Under the pieces are notes generated by a model. It saw nothing but the letters and a program-made list of their open reading frames with translations, did no database searches and was not told the DNA's origin. A program made the translations under genes and the position numbers. DNA of 64,000 bases from Cohnella abietis (lineage in GTDB: Bacteria; Bacillota; Bacilli; Paenibacillales; Paenibacillaceae): contig NZ_AP019400.1 of the NCBI RefSeq assembly GCF_004295585.1, positions 587,501-651,500 of the forward strand. Direction: 5' to 3'. Positions 40,406 through 50,085 of the stretch are shown one piece after another (the first letter of the stretch is position 1; every line of letters begins with the position of its first letter).

Positions 40406-41245
40406 ATGTCTGCTGCATTATACTTTCGCAGGTTAAGAAAATACGGGTTTCCATTGTTGGCGGCAATCATTATGGGTTTTATGGCGGTATGCGCTATATT
40501 TCCTTCTGCTATCGCTCCTTATGCTCCAACGGCTATGAACGCTAATGATGTCTTATCCTCTCCGGGCAGTAAATACTGGCTGGGTACTGATTATTTTGGC
40601 CGGGATATATTCAGCTTGATCGTCTATGGTAGTCAGCAATCGTTAGCCATTGGCCTCGTTTCGGTCATTATTGGTGGCGGAATTGGCACCTTGATTGGCG
40701 TAATTGCTGGATACACAGGCAGAGTAACAGATATGGTCCTTATGCGCTTTATAGATGTAATCATGACAATCCCCGGTATCCTACTAGCACTGGCTATATC
40801 GGCTGCGTTGGGTGCAAGTCTGTTTAATATGATTATTGCAGTCAGTGCGGCTACGATACCTGGCTATGCACGCATTATGAGGGGACAAGTCATGTCGGTA
40901 AAAGGAAGACCCTTTATCGAAGCGGCGAAAGCAGCGGGTGCTACGCCATTAGCTATTCTATGGAAGCATGTCCTGCCTAATTCACTTTCCCCGCTACTGG
41001 TTATGGCTGCAATTGGGATAGGAAATGCTGTCCTGGTCGGCTCTAGTCTAAGCTTCCTCGGTCTAGGTGTCCATGGAGAAGTGCCAGATTGGGGGGGCTT
41101 ATTGTCACTGGGAAGAGGCTATTTGACCGTAGCGTGGTGGATTGCAACCTTTCCGGGATTTGCGCTAACTTTGCTGGTCGTATCGATGAACATACTGGGT
41201 GATGAGCTGCGCAATAAACTCGATCCGAAGAAAAGCCGGCACTAG
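40406..41245 (+). CDS. ABC transporter permease, DppC/GsiD type
   Basis: Second transmembrane subunit (279 aa). LGTDYFGRDIFSLIVYGSQQ is the conserved DppC/OppC N-terminal motif after the first helix, and the coupling loop is EAAKAAGATPLAILWKHVLP. SSLSFLGLGV and PDWGGLLS near the C-terminus are also typical. AGGAGGG at 40391-40397 supports ATG 40406. Confidence 0.93.
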   Translation: MSAALYFRRLRKYGFPLLAAIIMGFMAVCAIFPSAIAPYAPTAMNANDVLSSPGSKYWLGTDYFGRDIFSLIVYGSQQSLAIGLVSVIIGGGIGTLIGVIAGYTGRVTDMVLMRFIDVIMTIPGILLALAISAALGASLFNMIIAVSAATIPGYARIMRGQVMSVKGRPFIEAAKAAGATPLAILWKHVLPNSLSPLLVMAAIGIGNAVLVGSSLSFLGLGVHGEVPDWGGLLSLGRGYLTVAWWIATFPGFALTLLVVSMNILGDELRNKLDPKKSRH

Positions 41246-41261
41246 CAAAGGAGTGAAGGGT

Positions 41262-43292
41262 ATGCAACCACTTTTGAAAATCAATAAGCTTTCTATTAAG
41301 TTCAAGACAATAAAAGGAAATCTTGAGGCTGTTCAGGGAATGGAGCTGGATATCCATCGCGGTGAAATTGTCAGCCTAGTTGGCGAATCCGGCAGTGGTA
41401 AAACGGTTACTTCTCTAGCTATCCTCCAGCTATTCGATAAGGCACAAGGGTACAGCCTCTCAGGAGAAATAAACTGGAATGACGTAGATATAGCCTCTGT
41501 TTCTAAAAAGGATTTGAATAGGCTTCGCGGTAAGAAAATCGCAATGATATTCCAGGACCCGATGACGGCCTTAGATCCGTTGTTTACTATCGGCTCGCAA
41601 ATTACGGAAGTCATTATCCGACATTTGGGTCTAAGTCGACGAGCTGCAGAGGATCAGGCGATATCTTTGCTCAAGAAAGTGGGCATTCCAGAAGCTCACT
41701 TGCGTGTTAAGCAGTTCCCCCATGAGCTTTCAGGTGGAATGAGGCAAAGGGCCATGATAGCTATGGCACTCGCCTGTGGTCCGGAGCTGCTTATAGCTGA
41801 TGAACCAACAACGGCGCTAGATGTTACCGTACAAGCACAAATCCTTCATCTGCTACGAGAGCTGCAGCGAGAGATGGGATTAAGCATTCTATTAATTACG
41901 CATGATTTGGGTGTCGCTGCCCAGATGGCAGATAGAGTAGCTGTAATGTATGCCGGTAAAATTGTAGAGCAGGGAACGGCGCAGGAGCTATTCGATCAGC
42001 CTTGGCATCCGTATACGGAAGGGTTGATACGTTCGATTCCGACGCTTGATGGAAACCGCAATGAAAGACTGTACGCAATCGAAGGGGCAATTCCACACTT
42101 ATTGGATTTGCCTGAAGGCTGCCGTTTTCATCCCCGCTGTCCCTATGCAACTGAAATATGCCGTAGGGAAGAGCCAGAGCTACCAACGGGTAATGGGCGA
42201 GTGGCTGCCTGTTGGAATACGGAGCTTCTCAAGGAAGCCAGTCGCTCGGATGCACCTTCAAAGAGTAAGTCTGTAATCGTTGAAATCCCTGCTTCTCAAG
42301 ATAAAGAGGTTGAGAGGGAAGGGGTGCAGCCACTTATTCAAGTGGAGCGGGTGAGTAAATCATTTACTGTGCGTAATCAAGGAATTATGCGCAAGAAGCT
42401 AGATGTGCGTGCTGTCGATGAGGTGTCATTCGACATCTATGGAGGGGAAACCTTCGGTCTGGTCGGAGAGTCCGGCAGTGGAAAGACAACCTTGGGACGT
42501 CTCGTGCTGCAGCTGGAAAAGGCAGACAGCGGCCGTGTACTGTTCGATGGTCAAGATTTACTATCGATGTCCTCGAAGGAAATACGGGAACAGCGTCGCG
42601 ATATGCAAATTATTTTCCAAGATCCGTTTAGTTCATTCGACCCCCGTTGGCGGGTTAGCGATATTATTAGCGAGCCATTAAAGGTGCATAACCTGTTAGA
42701 TGCGCAATCAAGGCGGGATAAGGTGTCTGAAGTCATGCGAATGGTGGGATTGAACCCGGCATGGCAGGATCGCTATCCACATGAATTTTCCGGGGGCCAG
42801 CGTCAGCGCATTGGCATAGCCAGAGCAATTATTATGCAGCCTCGTTTCATTGTCGCAGATGAAGCGGTCTCCGCACTGGATGTGTCAGTACAGTCTCAGG
42901 TCATTAATCTCATGCAGGATTTGCAACGGGATTTGGGGCTGACGTATTTATTTATCGCGCATGGACTACAGGTCGTTCGGCATATTTCTACGAGAGTTGG
43001 CGTGATGTATTCAGGTAGATTAGTAGAGATCGCGCCTTCAGCTGAGCTATTCATACGACCAACACATCATTATACGAAAGCCTTGATTCAAGGTGTTCCG
43101 TCCATTGACCCTCAAAGCAGGAAGCCATTTGCACTGCTTCAGGGAGAACCACCATCTCTCGTTAATCCGCCAGAAGGCTGCCGGTTCCAGACAAGATGCC
43201 CGGCTGTTTCGGCTCGGTGCAAACAAGAGTCACCGCAATTACGCAAGATTGGTCCAGATCATTATGTAGCATGCCACGATCCGCTCCATTAG
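41262..43292 (+). CDS. Fused double ABC ATPase, GsiA/DppDF type
   Basis: A 676-residue protein holding two complete oligopeptide-type ATPase modules in tandem. Module 1: [28 protein letters not shown], and the C-terminal Cys motif [14 protein letters not shown]. Module 2 (from about residue 350): [33 protein letters not shown], and [14 protein letters not shown]. Such fusions are known in GsiA and YejF, where one chain replaces the separate D and F subunits. It completes the importer begun at 37766. GGAGTG precedes ATG 41262. Confidence 0.94.
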   Translation: MQPLLKINKLSIKFKTIKGNLEAVQGMELDIHRGEIVSLVGESGSGKTVTSLAILQLFDKAQGYSLSGEINWNDVDIASVSKKDLNRLRGKKIAMIFQDPMTALDPLFTIGSQITEVIIRHLGLSRRAAEDQAISLLKKVGIPEAHLRVKQFPHELSGGMRQRAMIAMALACGPELLIADEPTTALDVTVQAQILHLLRELQREMGLSILLITHDLGVAAQMADRVAVMYAGKIVEQGTAQELFDQPWHPYTEGLIRSIPTLDGNRNERLYAIEGAIPHLLDLPEGCRFHPRCPYATEICRREEPELPTGNGRVAACWNTELLKEASRSDAPSKSKSVIVEIPASQDKEVEREGVQPLIQVERVSKSFTVRNQGIMRKKLDVRAVDEVSFDIYGGETFGLVGESGSGKTTLGRLVLQLEKADSGRVLFDGQDLLSMSSKEIREQRRDMQIIFQDPFSSFDPRWRVSDIISEPLKVHNLLDAQSRRDKVSEVMRMVGLNPAWQDRYPHEFSGGQRQRIGIARAIIMQPRFIVADEAVSALDVSVQSQVINLMQDLQRDLGLTYLFIAHGLQVVRHISTRVGVMYSGRLVEIAPSAELFIRPTHHYTKALIQGVPSIDPQSRKPFALLQGEPPSLVNPPEGCRFQTRCPAVSARCKQESPQLRKIGPDHYVACHDPLH

Positions 43293-43330
43293 AGCTAGTG
43301 GATGAATATGCAAGGAGGTTGCAAGAAGAA

Positions 43331-44191
43331 ATGACAGATAAATTCACAACATTGCAGCAGGCAGTTGAATGGGTGAGTGACGGGATGGTTGTTGCGATCA
43401 GCGGCAATATGGACATGTCACCCATGTCATTCATTCGGGAATTAATTAAGGCAGGTAAAAAGAATATTCAGCTTATATGTATAGGCTCTTCAGGTATAAA
43501 TGCAGATATTTTACTGGGAAGTGACTCGCTGCGTTCGGTTGAATTTTCCCAAATCTCGCTTGGTGAGTTTGGATTTGCCCCACATTTCCGCCGCAGACTT
43601 GAAGAAGGCTCTATTGAGACGAAGGAGCATGCATGTCCAGCATTATTCTCAGCGATACAAGCCGGAGCTATGGGTATTCCTTTTATCCCGGTGCGCGGGC
43701 TGTTGGAAACCGATTATATGAACATTCGGACTGACTTCATTCGTATCAATAATCCCTACAATGTAGAGCAGAGCGTAGCTATTGTTCCTAGCATTCGACC
43801 GGATCTTGCTATATTTCACGCTTTTAAGGCGGATCGGAAGGGGAACGTGGTCGCTCATTCGCTGCAAAACAATCGTATATTAGCCCAAGCTGCCGTGAAG
43901 ACGATCGTAACGGTAGAGGAAATTGTTACCGAACAGGAATTGGCAAGCAGTCAAGGCTCGCGTATTCCTTCAACGTATATTTCGGCAATTGTACATGCCC
44001 CTCATGGAGCACACCCTACAACCTGTCCGGGCTATTATCCAGCAGATGCCGACCATATTCGAGGATATGTTAAAGCTGCGAGCTCTCCGACTGATTTTCA
44101 GCATTATCTAGATAGTTATGAAACACCTACTACTGGTCGCACTGACACAGTTCCTGCTCATTCGATTGAGACGAAGGAGGTGGGAGTGTGA
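43331..44191 (+). CDS. CoA-transferase family I, alpha-like subunit
   Basis: A 286-residue protein similar to the A subunit of glutaconate-type CoA-transferases and their relatives (including IpdA). The N-terminal LQQAVEWVSDGMVVAISGN resembles the usual beginning in which a glycine-rich turn follows a short helix; later VPSIRPDLAIFHAFKADRKG matches the family's conserved RPD-and-H region. AAGGAGG (43312-43318) lies 12 bases before ATG 43331; ATG 43271 in frame is possible but overlaps the ATPase end. Its stop overlaps the B subunit start by four bases (GTGA). Confidence 0.82.
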   Translation: MTDKFTTLQQAVEWVSDGMVVAISGNMDMSPMSFIRELIKAGKKNIQLICIGSSGINADILLGSDSLRSVEFSQISLGEFGFAPHFRRRLEEGSIETKEHACPALFSAIQAGAMGIPFIPVRGLLETDYMNIRTDFIRINNPYNVEQSVAIVPSIRPDLAIFHAFKADRKGNVVAHSLQNNRILAQAAVKTIVTVEEIVTEQELASSQGSRIPSTYISAIVHAPHGAHPTTCPGYYPADADHIRGYVKAASSPTDFQHYLDSYETPTTGRTDTVPAHSIETKEVGV

Positions 44192-44925
44192 GTTATAACC
44201 ACAACGAGCTGATGATATGTGCACTTGCTAGAGAGCTGAAGGATGGGGAAGTCATTGGAGTAGGCAACAATTCTCCCATTCCCGCTGCAGCATCCCTATT
44301 AGCAAAGGAGTTGCATGCTCCGAATGCTGAAGTGTATGTGATGGGACAGGCTGATTGGCCGTTCGAAGGGACGAAAGAGTTTTTTGATTTGATGCAGCGT
44401 GGGGGAGTCGATGTATTTTTCCTAAGTGGTGCGCAAATCGATGCCTACGGCAACATTAACCTGCACGTCATCGGCGACTACGATTCTCCGAAGGTGAGGC
44501 TGCCAGGTGGCGCGGGGGCGTCTGTTGTCTACTTTTTAAGTAAACGGACGTTTCTATTCAAAACCGATCATACACCGCAGGGTTTCCCTGAACAGCTAGA
44601 TTTCAAAACAAGTGTGTCCTCTTCAGCGGCAGATGTAGATCGCCCAGGACGATTGGAAGGCGTATTTACACCGCTTGGTATTCTACGACCGTCTAGCTAT
44701 GGAGGCCGATTGCAGCTATCCGCACTGGCTCCAGGCATAGAAGCTGATTATATCCAACAAAACACGGGGTTTGAGCTAGCTCTCAATCCAGAACCACCGT
44801 TTACTTTAGAAGAACCAACTGTCGAGGAGCTTTCTATCCTAAGGAACCAGGTGAGAGAGCAATTGAAAGAATTATATCCTGAGTTTGCTAGTACAGGGCT
44901 GCTCCATACACAGGATCAACAATAA
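44188..44925 (+). CDS. CoA-transferase family I, beta-like subunit (IpdB/GctB-like)
   Basis: A 245-residue protein translated from GTG 44188 and coupled to the A subunit. EVIGVGNNSPIPAAASLLAK begins the typical beta-subunit fold, and LPGGAGASVVYF is the conserved glycine-rich loop. In true CoA-transferases a Glu sits in an ENG-like or E-x-G motif after the second strand; the corresponding stretch here reads VYVMGQADWPF, with no Glu at the turn. IpdAB-type hydrolases also lack that Glu, so this pair may be a CoA-thioester ring/C-C hydrolase or another non-transferase. The alignment is by eye. Confidence 0.8.
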   Translation: MSYNHNELMICALARELKDGEVIGVGNNSPIPAAASLLAKELHAPNAEVYVMGQADWPFEGTKEFFDLMQRGGVDVFFLSGAQIDAYGNINLHVIGDYDSPKVRLPGGAGASVVYFLSKRTFLFKTDHTPQGFPEQLDFKTSVSSSAADVDRPGRLEGVFTPLGILRPSSYGGRLQLSALAPGIEADYIQQNTGFELALNPEPPFTLEEPTVEELSILRNQVREQLKELYPEFASTGLLHTQDQQ

Positions 44926-44948
44926 AAAACGTAAAGGTGTGATAGTGA

Positions 44949-45566
44949 ATGAGCCAATCCTATCAGCTACAACAATTTGACCAGGATGTAAAAAAGGTGC
45001 TGGCCGAAAATACAGATTTTAGAAGTATTATCGACGGGATCAAGCCGTACTTAGGTCAATTGCTAACTAACAAGCAGTTGCTTCCTCAAGAGTACCGTCA
45101 GCCAAAGGGCGATAAATATGCACAGTATTTATTGTACAAGCCGGAAGACGAATCTTATTCCGTCATTGCTTTCGTTTGGGGTCCCGGCCAAATATCACCG
45201 GTTCATGATCATTTGATATGGGGCCTAGTCGGTATTTATGAAGGAGCTATTGTAGAAAAGCGTTATCGTCAGGAGGATCGGGGAGAAGGACAAGAGCCTC
45301 GTTACGAGCTGCGAGAAGTGGGAGAAGTGACTGCGAAGGCAGGGGATATCTCATTTGTTTATCCGCCTAATTATGATATTCATAGTGTTGCGAACCCGTT
45401 CGAGCAAACGGCAATTGCCATTCATGTCTATGGAGCCGATGTGGGTGAACGTGTACGACATATCCATGATATCAACACCGGTGAACAACGCGATGTCATT
45501 ACCAAGCATGATAATGCGACACCGATATACAAATCATTCGATGGGGCTGAATTCGACAATGCATAA
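44949..45566 (+). CDS. Cupin thiol dioxygenase, cysteine / 3-mercaptopropionate dioxygenase type
   Basis: A 205-residue cupin with the iron triad of CDO-type thiol dioxygenases: His86 and His88 in PVHDHLIWG and a third His at 145 in YDIHSV. The HDH..WG..GIYEG spacing resembles bacterial 3-mercaptopropionate dioxygenases more than mammalian CDO, and no Cys occupies the position of the CDO Cys-Tyr crosslink. Such enzymes oxidise a thiol to a sulfinate with O2. A family III CoA-transferase follows, as needed to activate 3-sulfinopropionate in DTDP-degrading bacteria. The substrate is an inference. Confidence 0.82.
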   Translation: MSQSYQLQQFDQDVKKVLAENTDFRSIIDGIKPYLGQLLTNKQLLPQEYRQPKGDKYAQYLLYKPEDESYSVIAFVWGPGQISPVHDHLIWGLVGIYEGAIVEKRYRQEDRGEGQEPRYELREVGEVTAKAGDISFVYPPNYDIHSVANPFEQTAIAIHVYGADVGERVRHIHDINTGEQRDVITKHDNATPIYKSFDGAEFDNA

Positions 45567-46752
45567 TCATGAGAAGGGTCCGCTGGCGGGCATCAAGGTA
45601 TTGGAATTTGGACAAATTGCTGCTGGACCTTTCACAGGAATGCTACTGGCCGACTTAGGCGCCGATGTTGTGAAGGTTGAACGTCCTGGTACGGGTGACG
45701 GAATGCGGGAATGGCCGCCGTTCTATACGAATGCTGAAGGAGAAGGCTTTAGCTCGAATTTCAGCTCGCTTAATCGTAACAAAAGAAGCATTGTTATCGA
45801 TTTTAATCTAAAGGAGCAGCTCGAGCGGCTCCTTACGCTATGTGAACAAGCGGATGTTATTATTGAGAATTTCCGACCCGGGGTGCTAGCTAAGTTCGGA
45901 CTTGATTATGAAAGCCTACAAAGCATCAATCCAAAGCTAGTCTATTGCTCCATATCCGGATATGGGCAGACAGGGAGCTATGCGCGCAAGGGAGCCTTCG
46001 ATGTGACCATTCAGGCAATCAGCGGATTGATGAGTGTGACAGGAGAAGAGCAGGGTGAGCCAGTTAAATGCGGCGTGCCTGTGGCGGATTTCTCCGCAGG
46101 GTTATATGCTGCTTACTCTGTGCTAGCGGCTTACATCCAATCGGAGAAAAGCGGACAGGGCGCCTACATTGATTGCTCCATGCTAGGTAGTGTGCTAGGG
46201 ATATCGGCGCTACAGACAAGCGAGTACTTTGGTAATCAGGTTGCACCTAAAAGACTGGGGAGTGCTCATCCACGGAATGCCCCATATCAGGGCTTTCAGG
46301 GGAGTGATAAGCCTTTTGTAGTGGCTGCGGGTAACGATAAGCTTTGGCGCGAGGTGTGCCAGGCCGTTCAGCTGCCTGAATTATTTGAAGATGAACGTTT
46401 CTTCAGTCAATCGCAGCGGGCAGCCAATCAGAAGGAGCTTGCTAGCCTCCTACAGCAGCAGTTCAGTAAAAAAACAGCGGCGCAATGGCTGGAGGAGCTT
46501 GACCGGCGAGGTGTGCCCTGTGCACCTATTAATAATTATGAAGATATTCTTCATGATCCGCTTGTCAGCGAGTCTGGTTTGCTGCATGAGCTTGCTTTAC
46601 CTAATCAAACATCTACGACGACAGTTGGTTTTCCAGTCAAGCTATCCGGGTTCCAATTTGATATTTATCGCAGTCCTCCACTGAAGGGCGAGCATTCAGA
46701 AGAAATATTGCAGGAATGGGGCGTGAATGAGAATGGGAAGAAGACAAAATGA
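45559..46752 (+). CDS. CoA-transferase family III (CaiB/BaiF)
   Basis: A 397-residue CaiB/BaiF-type enzyme, which moves CoA between carboxylic acids through an aspartyl-CoA anhydride. GPFTGMLLADLGADVVKVE near the start, ENFRPGVLAKFGLDY, and the region of the catalytic Asp FDVTIQAISGLMSVTG (Asp near residue 155) are visible; GVPCAPINNYEDIL is typical of the C-terminal part. The start ATG 45559 overlaps the dioxygenase stop by eight bases, so they are coupled. In Advenella a family III enzyme activates 3-sulfinopropionate; here that role is plausible but unproven. Confidence 0.92.
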   Translation: MHNHEKGPLAGIKVLEFGQIAAGPFTGMLLADLGADVVKVERPGTGDGMREWPPFYTNAEGEGFSSNFSSLNRNKRSIVIDFNLKEQLERLLTLCEQADVIIENFRPGVLAKFGLDYESLQSINPKLVYCSISGYGQTGSYARKGAFDVTIQAISGLMSVTGEEQGEPVKCGVPVADFSAGLYAAYSVLAAYIQSEKSGQGAYIDCSMLGSVLGISALQTSEYFGNQVAPKRLGSAHPRNAPYQGFQGSDKPFVVAAGNDKLWREVCQAVQLPELFEDERFFSQSQRAANQKELASLLQQQFSKKTAAQWLEELDRRGVPCAPINNYEDILHDPLVSESGLLHELALPNQTSTTTVGFPVKLSGFQFDIYRSPPLKGEHSEEILQEWGVNENGKKTK

Positions 46753-48016
46753 ACAGCTGAAATTCGGTGTGCTACTTAATAGCACAGGAATGCATCTGGG
46801 TGCCTGGAAGCGGGAAGCTGCTAAACCAGAGCAAGCTTTGGAGCAAAGCTATTTGCGTCACTTGGCTGAATGGGCGGAGCGGGGTAAGTTTGATTTTATT
46901 TTTCTAGCGGATTCATTGTTCTATATGGTAGATCGTCCTGCTATTACGAGTGCGGCCGTTCGTCTGGAGCCCTATGTCATGCTATCTGCGCTATCTGTTT
47001 GGACGAATCGCATCGGTTTGGCAGCTACAGTATCTACTTCGTTTAACGAACCCTTCCATCTAGCAGAGTCTTTCGCCGAGTTGGACACGCTTAGTCAGGG
47101 GCGCGCCGCTTGGAATATTGTGACCTCGGTTAGTGATATGGAGGCGCAAAATTATAGTCGTGACAAGATTAACGAGCATAGCAAGCGCTACGAGGTAGCT
47201 GATGAATTTGTTGAGCTTGTAGGCAAGCTATGGGACAGTGTTGACCCGATTGAGCATAAGGGAGAGCATTTTTCAGTGTCGGGTGCATTGCCATACGCAG
47301 CTATTCCACAAGGGCGCCCTGTTTATATCCAAGCTGGCTCTTCCCCTGTTGGACAGATTTTTGCAGCTAAGCATGCCGAGGTTGTATTTACCCAGCTGAG
47401 TACGTTGAGTGAGGCAAAGCAATTTTATGCGAATGTAAAATCTGGTGTGGAGCGTGCAGGAAGAAATCCAGATGATCTGAAAATCCTCCCGGCGCTTGCT
47501 CCTATTCTAGGTGCCACTGTGGAGGAAGCCAAGCAGAAAGAAGATGAGCTACACTCGCTTGTCGATCCGCAAATTGGATTGCGTATGCTGTCATCGTTAT
47601 TTAATCATGATCTATCCGTGTATCCGCTAGATGGACCTTTGCCAGCTATTGCGGAAACGAATGGGATTAAAAGTACGGTTAAAGTGATGGAAAGCCTTGG
47701 GATAAATGATGGATGGACGATTCGGCAGATCAGTCAGCGATTTGCGGGGACTCGCGGCAATCAATTGTTCGTCGGAACACCGCAGCAGCTAGCTGATCAC
47801 ATGCAGGAATGGTTTGAGGAGCGCGGCTGTGACGGGTTTAATCTTACGTTCCCTATCCTTCCTGATGGTCTGGAATATTTTGTAGAGCATGTTGTCCCAA
47901 TTCTTCAGGAGCGGGGAATCTTCCGTGAGGATTACAGCGGTACGACATTGCGTGAGCATCTAGCGCAGTCCAAGGTAGAAGCCCAGAAGGCGACGGGGGG
48001 AAATCAAAATGACTAA
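46727..48016 (+). CDS. Flavin-dependent monooxygenase, NtaA/SnaA/DszA family
   Basis: A 429-residue luciferase-like (LLM) enzyme that uses reduced FMN supplied by a separate reductase. Family marks include FIFLADSLFYM, LSALSVWTNRIGLAATVSTS, FNEPFHLAESFAELD, and RAAWNIVTSVSDMEAQNY with SRD. NtaA/SnaA/DszA members cleave C-S or C-N bonds, for example in thioethers and sulfones. It overlaps the CaiB gene by 26 bases and the next LLM gene by eight, so all are one operon. ATG 46727 or 46733 may start it. Confidence 0.92.
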   Translation: MRMGRRQNEQLKFGVLLNSTGMHLGAWKREAAKPEQALEQSYLRHLAEWAERGKFDFIFLADSLFYMVDRPAITSAAVRLEPYVMLSALSVWTNRIGLAATVSTSFNEPFHLAESFAELDTLSQGRAAWNIVTSVSDMEAQNYSRDKINEHSKRYEVADEFVELVGKLWDSVDPIEHKGEHFSVSGALPYAAIPQGRPVYIQAGSSPVGQIFAAKHAEVVFTQLSTLSEAKQFYANVKSGVERAGRNPDDLKILPALAPILGATVEEAKQKEDELHSLVDPQIGLRMLSSLFNHDLSVYPLDGPLPAIAETNGIKSTVKVMESLGINDGWTIRQISQRFAGTRGNQLFVGTPQQLADHMQEWFEERGCDGFNLTFPILPDGLEYFVEHVVPILQERGIFREDYSGTTLREHLAQSKVEAQKATGGNQND

Positions 48017-48977
48017 CGGCATTAAGCAGATGCATATCGGTGTTCGTTTCCAGCAAAGCCCGGCAAAGCCCGATGCTTTCCGCATCCTGCAGGAGCTGGC
48101 TGAAGAGGCTGAGAGCAGTAAGCTGGATTTCGTTACTTTTGCCGGACCTACAGAATCGTTAGGGCTCGTCTCTGCCCTAAGTGTGAGTACCCGCCATATT
48201 GGCCTCACTGCTACTATTCCTATAGGCTTCCATGAGCCTTATAATATTGCTCGCAAGCTAGCTTCACTTGATCATATCAGCAAAGGCAGAGTAGCTTGGA
48301 AGTGGGACATCGTACCAAGTGAAGTGTATGCAGCTAATTTTGCCCATATCCCTGTTCGCAGCACAGCGGAGACATATGAGCGAGCAGCCGAATTGCTAAA
48401 TGTCGTTAAGGGCTTGTGGGATGCATGGGAAGAAGATGCGATCAAGAATGACAAGGTGTCCGGTGTATATGCCAATGGGCTTCAGATTCATGAGCTTCAT
48501 CATAAAGGAGCATGGTTTAAGGTGAAGGGAGCCATTAATCTTCCGCGTCCGCCGCAGGGGAACCCTGTCCTGATCCATACAGCTTCCGATGCAGAAGATG
48601 TCGCCTTTGCAGCCGGCCATGCGGAAGTTGTGCTTCAAGGTAACCTCTCACTTAATGACGCTATTGAGCAATACAAGCGAATCAAGACGCTGGCTGAGCA
48701 AAGTGGCAGGAAGGCAAAGGATGTCATCGTCTTGCAGCAGGTGCAGGTTTCGGCAGAAGAGCAGGGGTTAACATCATCCTTACAGCAATGGTTTCAAGCT
48801 GGGGCTTGCGATGGGTTTGTCTTGCAGCTTGAAGATGATCAGCGCCAGATCCGTCAGATTCGGGAGCAGGTTATACCAGCCTTGCAGAGAAGTGGCCTGT
48901 TTCGCCTAGAGTATACCGGTAGCACGTTAAGGGAGCATCTTGGTCTGAGCAGACCCATTATTGCTGTTAAGCAATAA
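48009..48977 (+). CDS. Second luciferase-like monooxygenase
   Basis: A 322-residue LLM-family flavoprotein, shorter than and distinct from its neighbour. FVTFAGPTESLGLVSALSVS, HIGLTATIPIGFHEPYNIAR, LASLDHISKGRVAWKWDIVP and the late ACDGFVLQLEDD match the family pattern, with the usual RAAWN replaced by RVAWK. GGGGGG precedes ATG 48009. Two LLM proteins side by side may act in sequence or as partners, as in SnaA/SnaB-like clusters. Last gene of the organosulfur-like operon; no clear terminator follows. Confidence 0.88.
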   Translation: MTNGIKQMHIGVRFQQSPAKPDAFRILQELAEEAESSKLDFVTFAGPTESLGLVSALSVSTRHIGLTATIPIGFHEPYNIARKLASLDHISKGRVAWKWDIVPSEVYAANFAHIPVRSTAETYERAAELLNVVKGLWDAWEEDAIKNDKVSGVYANGLQIHELHHKGAWFKVKGAINLPRPPQGNPVLIHTASDAEDVAFAAGHAEVVLQGNLSLNDAIEQYKRIKTLAEQSGRKAKDVIVLQQVQVSAEEQGLTSSLQQWFQAGACDGFVLQLEDDQRQIRQIREQVIPALQRSGLFRLEYTGSTLREHLGLSRPIIAVKQ

Positions 48978-49086
48978 CCAATTATCGGGGAAGATAGCTG
49001 CTTGGGTACTTTTCGGAGGATTCATTATTCCAAAATGCCATATAAAGAGGACAAAAACCCTCATCGTGAGAATGCGTTCTTCAGTC

Positions 49087-49092
49087 TATAAT
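49087..49092 (+). promoter_or_regulatory. Candidate -10 element before the isomerase-like gene
   Basis: Perfect TATAAT 75 bases before the start at 49168; the matching -35 is weak. Confidence 0.35.
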
Positions 49093-49167
49093 AGAGAATA
49101 GAAGTCGATTTAAGATGGAACGGGCTTCCAAATAGATCTGATCCAATTATAGGGATGGTGGAATGAA

Positions 49168-49932
49168 ATGAGTAAACCGCAAGTAGCCATACAATTATAT
49201 TCCGTTCGTGATCGTAGTGAGAAGGACTTCCTAGGAACGATTAAGGAAATCGGGGAAATTGGTTACCGCAACGTTGAGCTGGCAGGTTATTATGGACATT
49301 CAGCTAAAGAGGTTCGCCAAGCGTTGTCCGATGCTGGACTCCATGCACCTTCTGCACATGTTGGACTTTCAGTAGGCGATTCTGCTATTTGGGATAATCT
49401 TAAGTCACAAGTAGAGTATGGCTTGGAGCTGGGCTTGAAGCGTTTTATCGTTCCTTATTACCCACTTGGAGAAAATCCTACATTGGATGCTGTGCACTCC
49501 ATGGCAGATACGCTTGAGCAAGCTGCGAAGATCGTGAAAGAAGCGGGCTTGGATTTCGGTTATCATAACCATGCATTTGAGTTTCTACCAGTCGAAGGCA
49601 AGCTAGTTATTGATCACATTCTGGAACGCATTCCGGCTGAGCTCTTATTTGCTGAATTCGATCTAGGCTGGGTGAAGGTGGCTGGTCAAGATCCTGCAGC
49701 GTATGTGAAGAAATATGCAGGACGTGTTCCTGTCGTACATGCTAAGGATTTCAAAGCAGACGGCAAGGATACTGAAATCGGCAAAGGAACAGTTGACTGG
49801 GATGCTGCACTAGCTGCATGCGAATCAACTGGCGTGGAATACGTTATTATCGAGCAAGAGCAGTATGATATCTCGTCGCTGGAAAGCGCAAAGCTTAACT
49901 TCGCATGGTTTAAAGAGCGCGGCTGGCTGTAA
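49168..49932 (+). CDS. Sugar phosphate isomerase/epimerase-like TIM-barrel protein
   Basis: A 254-residue xylose-isomerase-like TIM-barrel (AP_endonuc_2 superfamily). AIQLYSVRD at the N-terminus, IGYRNVELAGYYGHSA, metal ligands probably in GYHNHAFEF (His), FAEFDLGWVKVAG (Asp) and VVHAKDFK (His), and a Glu in YVIIEQEQY near the end. Members epimerise or isomerise inositol and keto-sugar derivatives. There are no adjacent sugar genes, so the substrate is unknown. It is a single-gene unit with its own terminator. Confidence 0.88.
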   Translation: MSKPQVAIQLYSVRDRSEKDFLGTIKEIGEIGYRNVELAGYYGHSAKEVRQALSDAGLHAPSAHVGLSVGDSAIWDNLKSQVEYGLELGLKRFIVPYYPLGENPTLDAVHSMADTLEQAAKIVKEAGLDFGYHNHAFEFLPVEGKLVIDHILERIPAELLFAEFDLGWVKVAGQDPAAYVKKYAGRVPVVHAKDFKADGKDTEIGKGTVDWDAALAACESTGVEYVIIEQEQYDISSLESAKLNFAWFKERGWL

Positions 49933-49950
49933 GCTTAGCTTCTCAAATTT

Positions 49951-49989
49951 GGCTCCCTCTTGGTCTATACAGACTCGAGGGAGCTTTTT
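49951..49989 (+). terminator. Terminator after the isomerase-like gene
   Basis: GCTCCCTC (49952-49959) pairs with GAGGGAGC (49977-49984) then TTTTT. Confidence 0.88.
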
Positions 49990-50085
49990 GGTTATTCTAA
50001 GGATATTAGCTTCAAGCGTACCCTTCTTGAATAGGCTTCAGCTAATTGTTAGTATAGGGAAATGATAGCTGGAAAAGGTGGTGTG

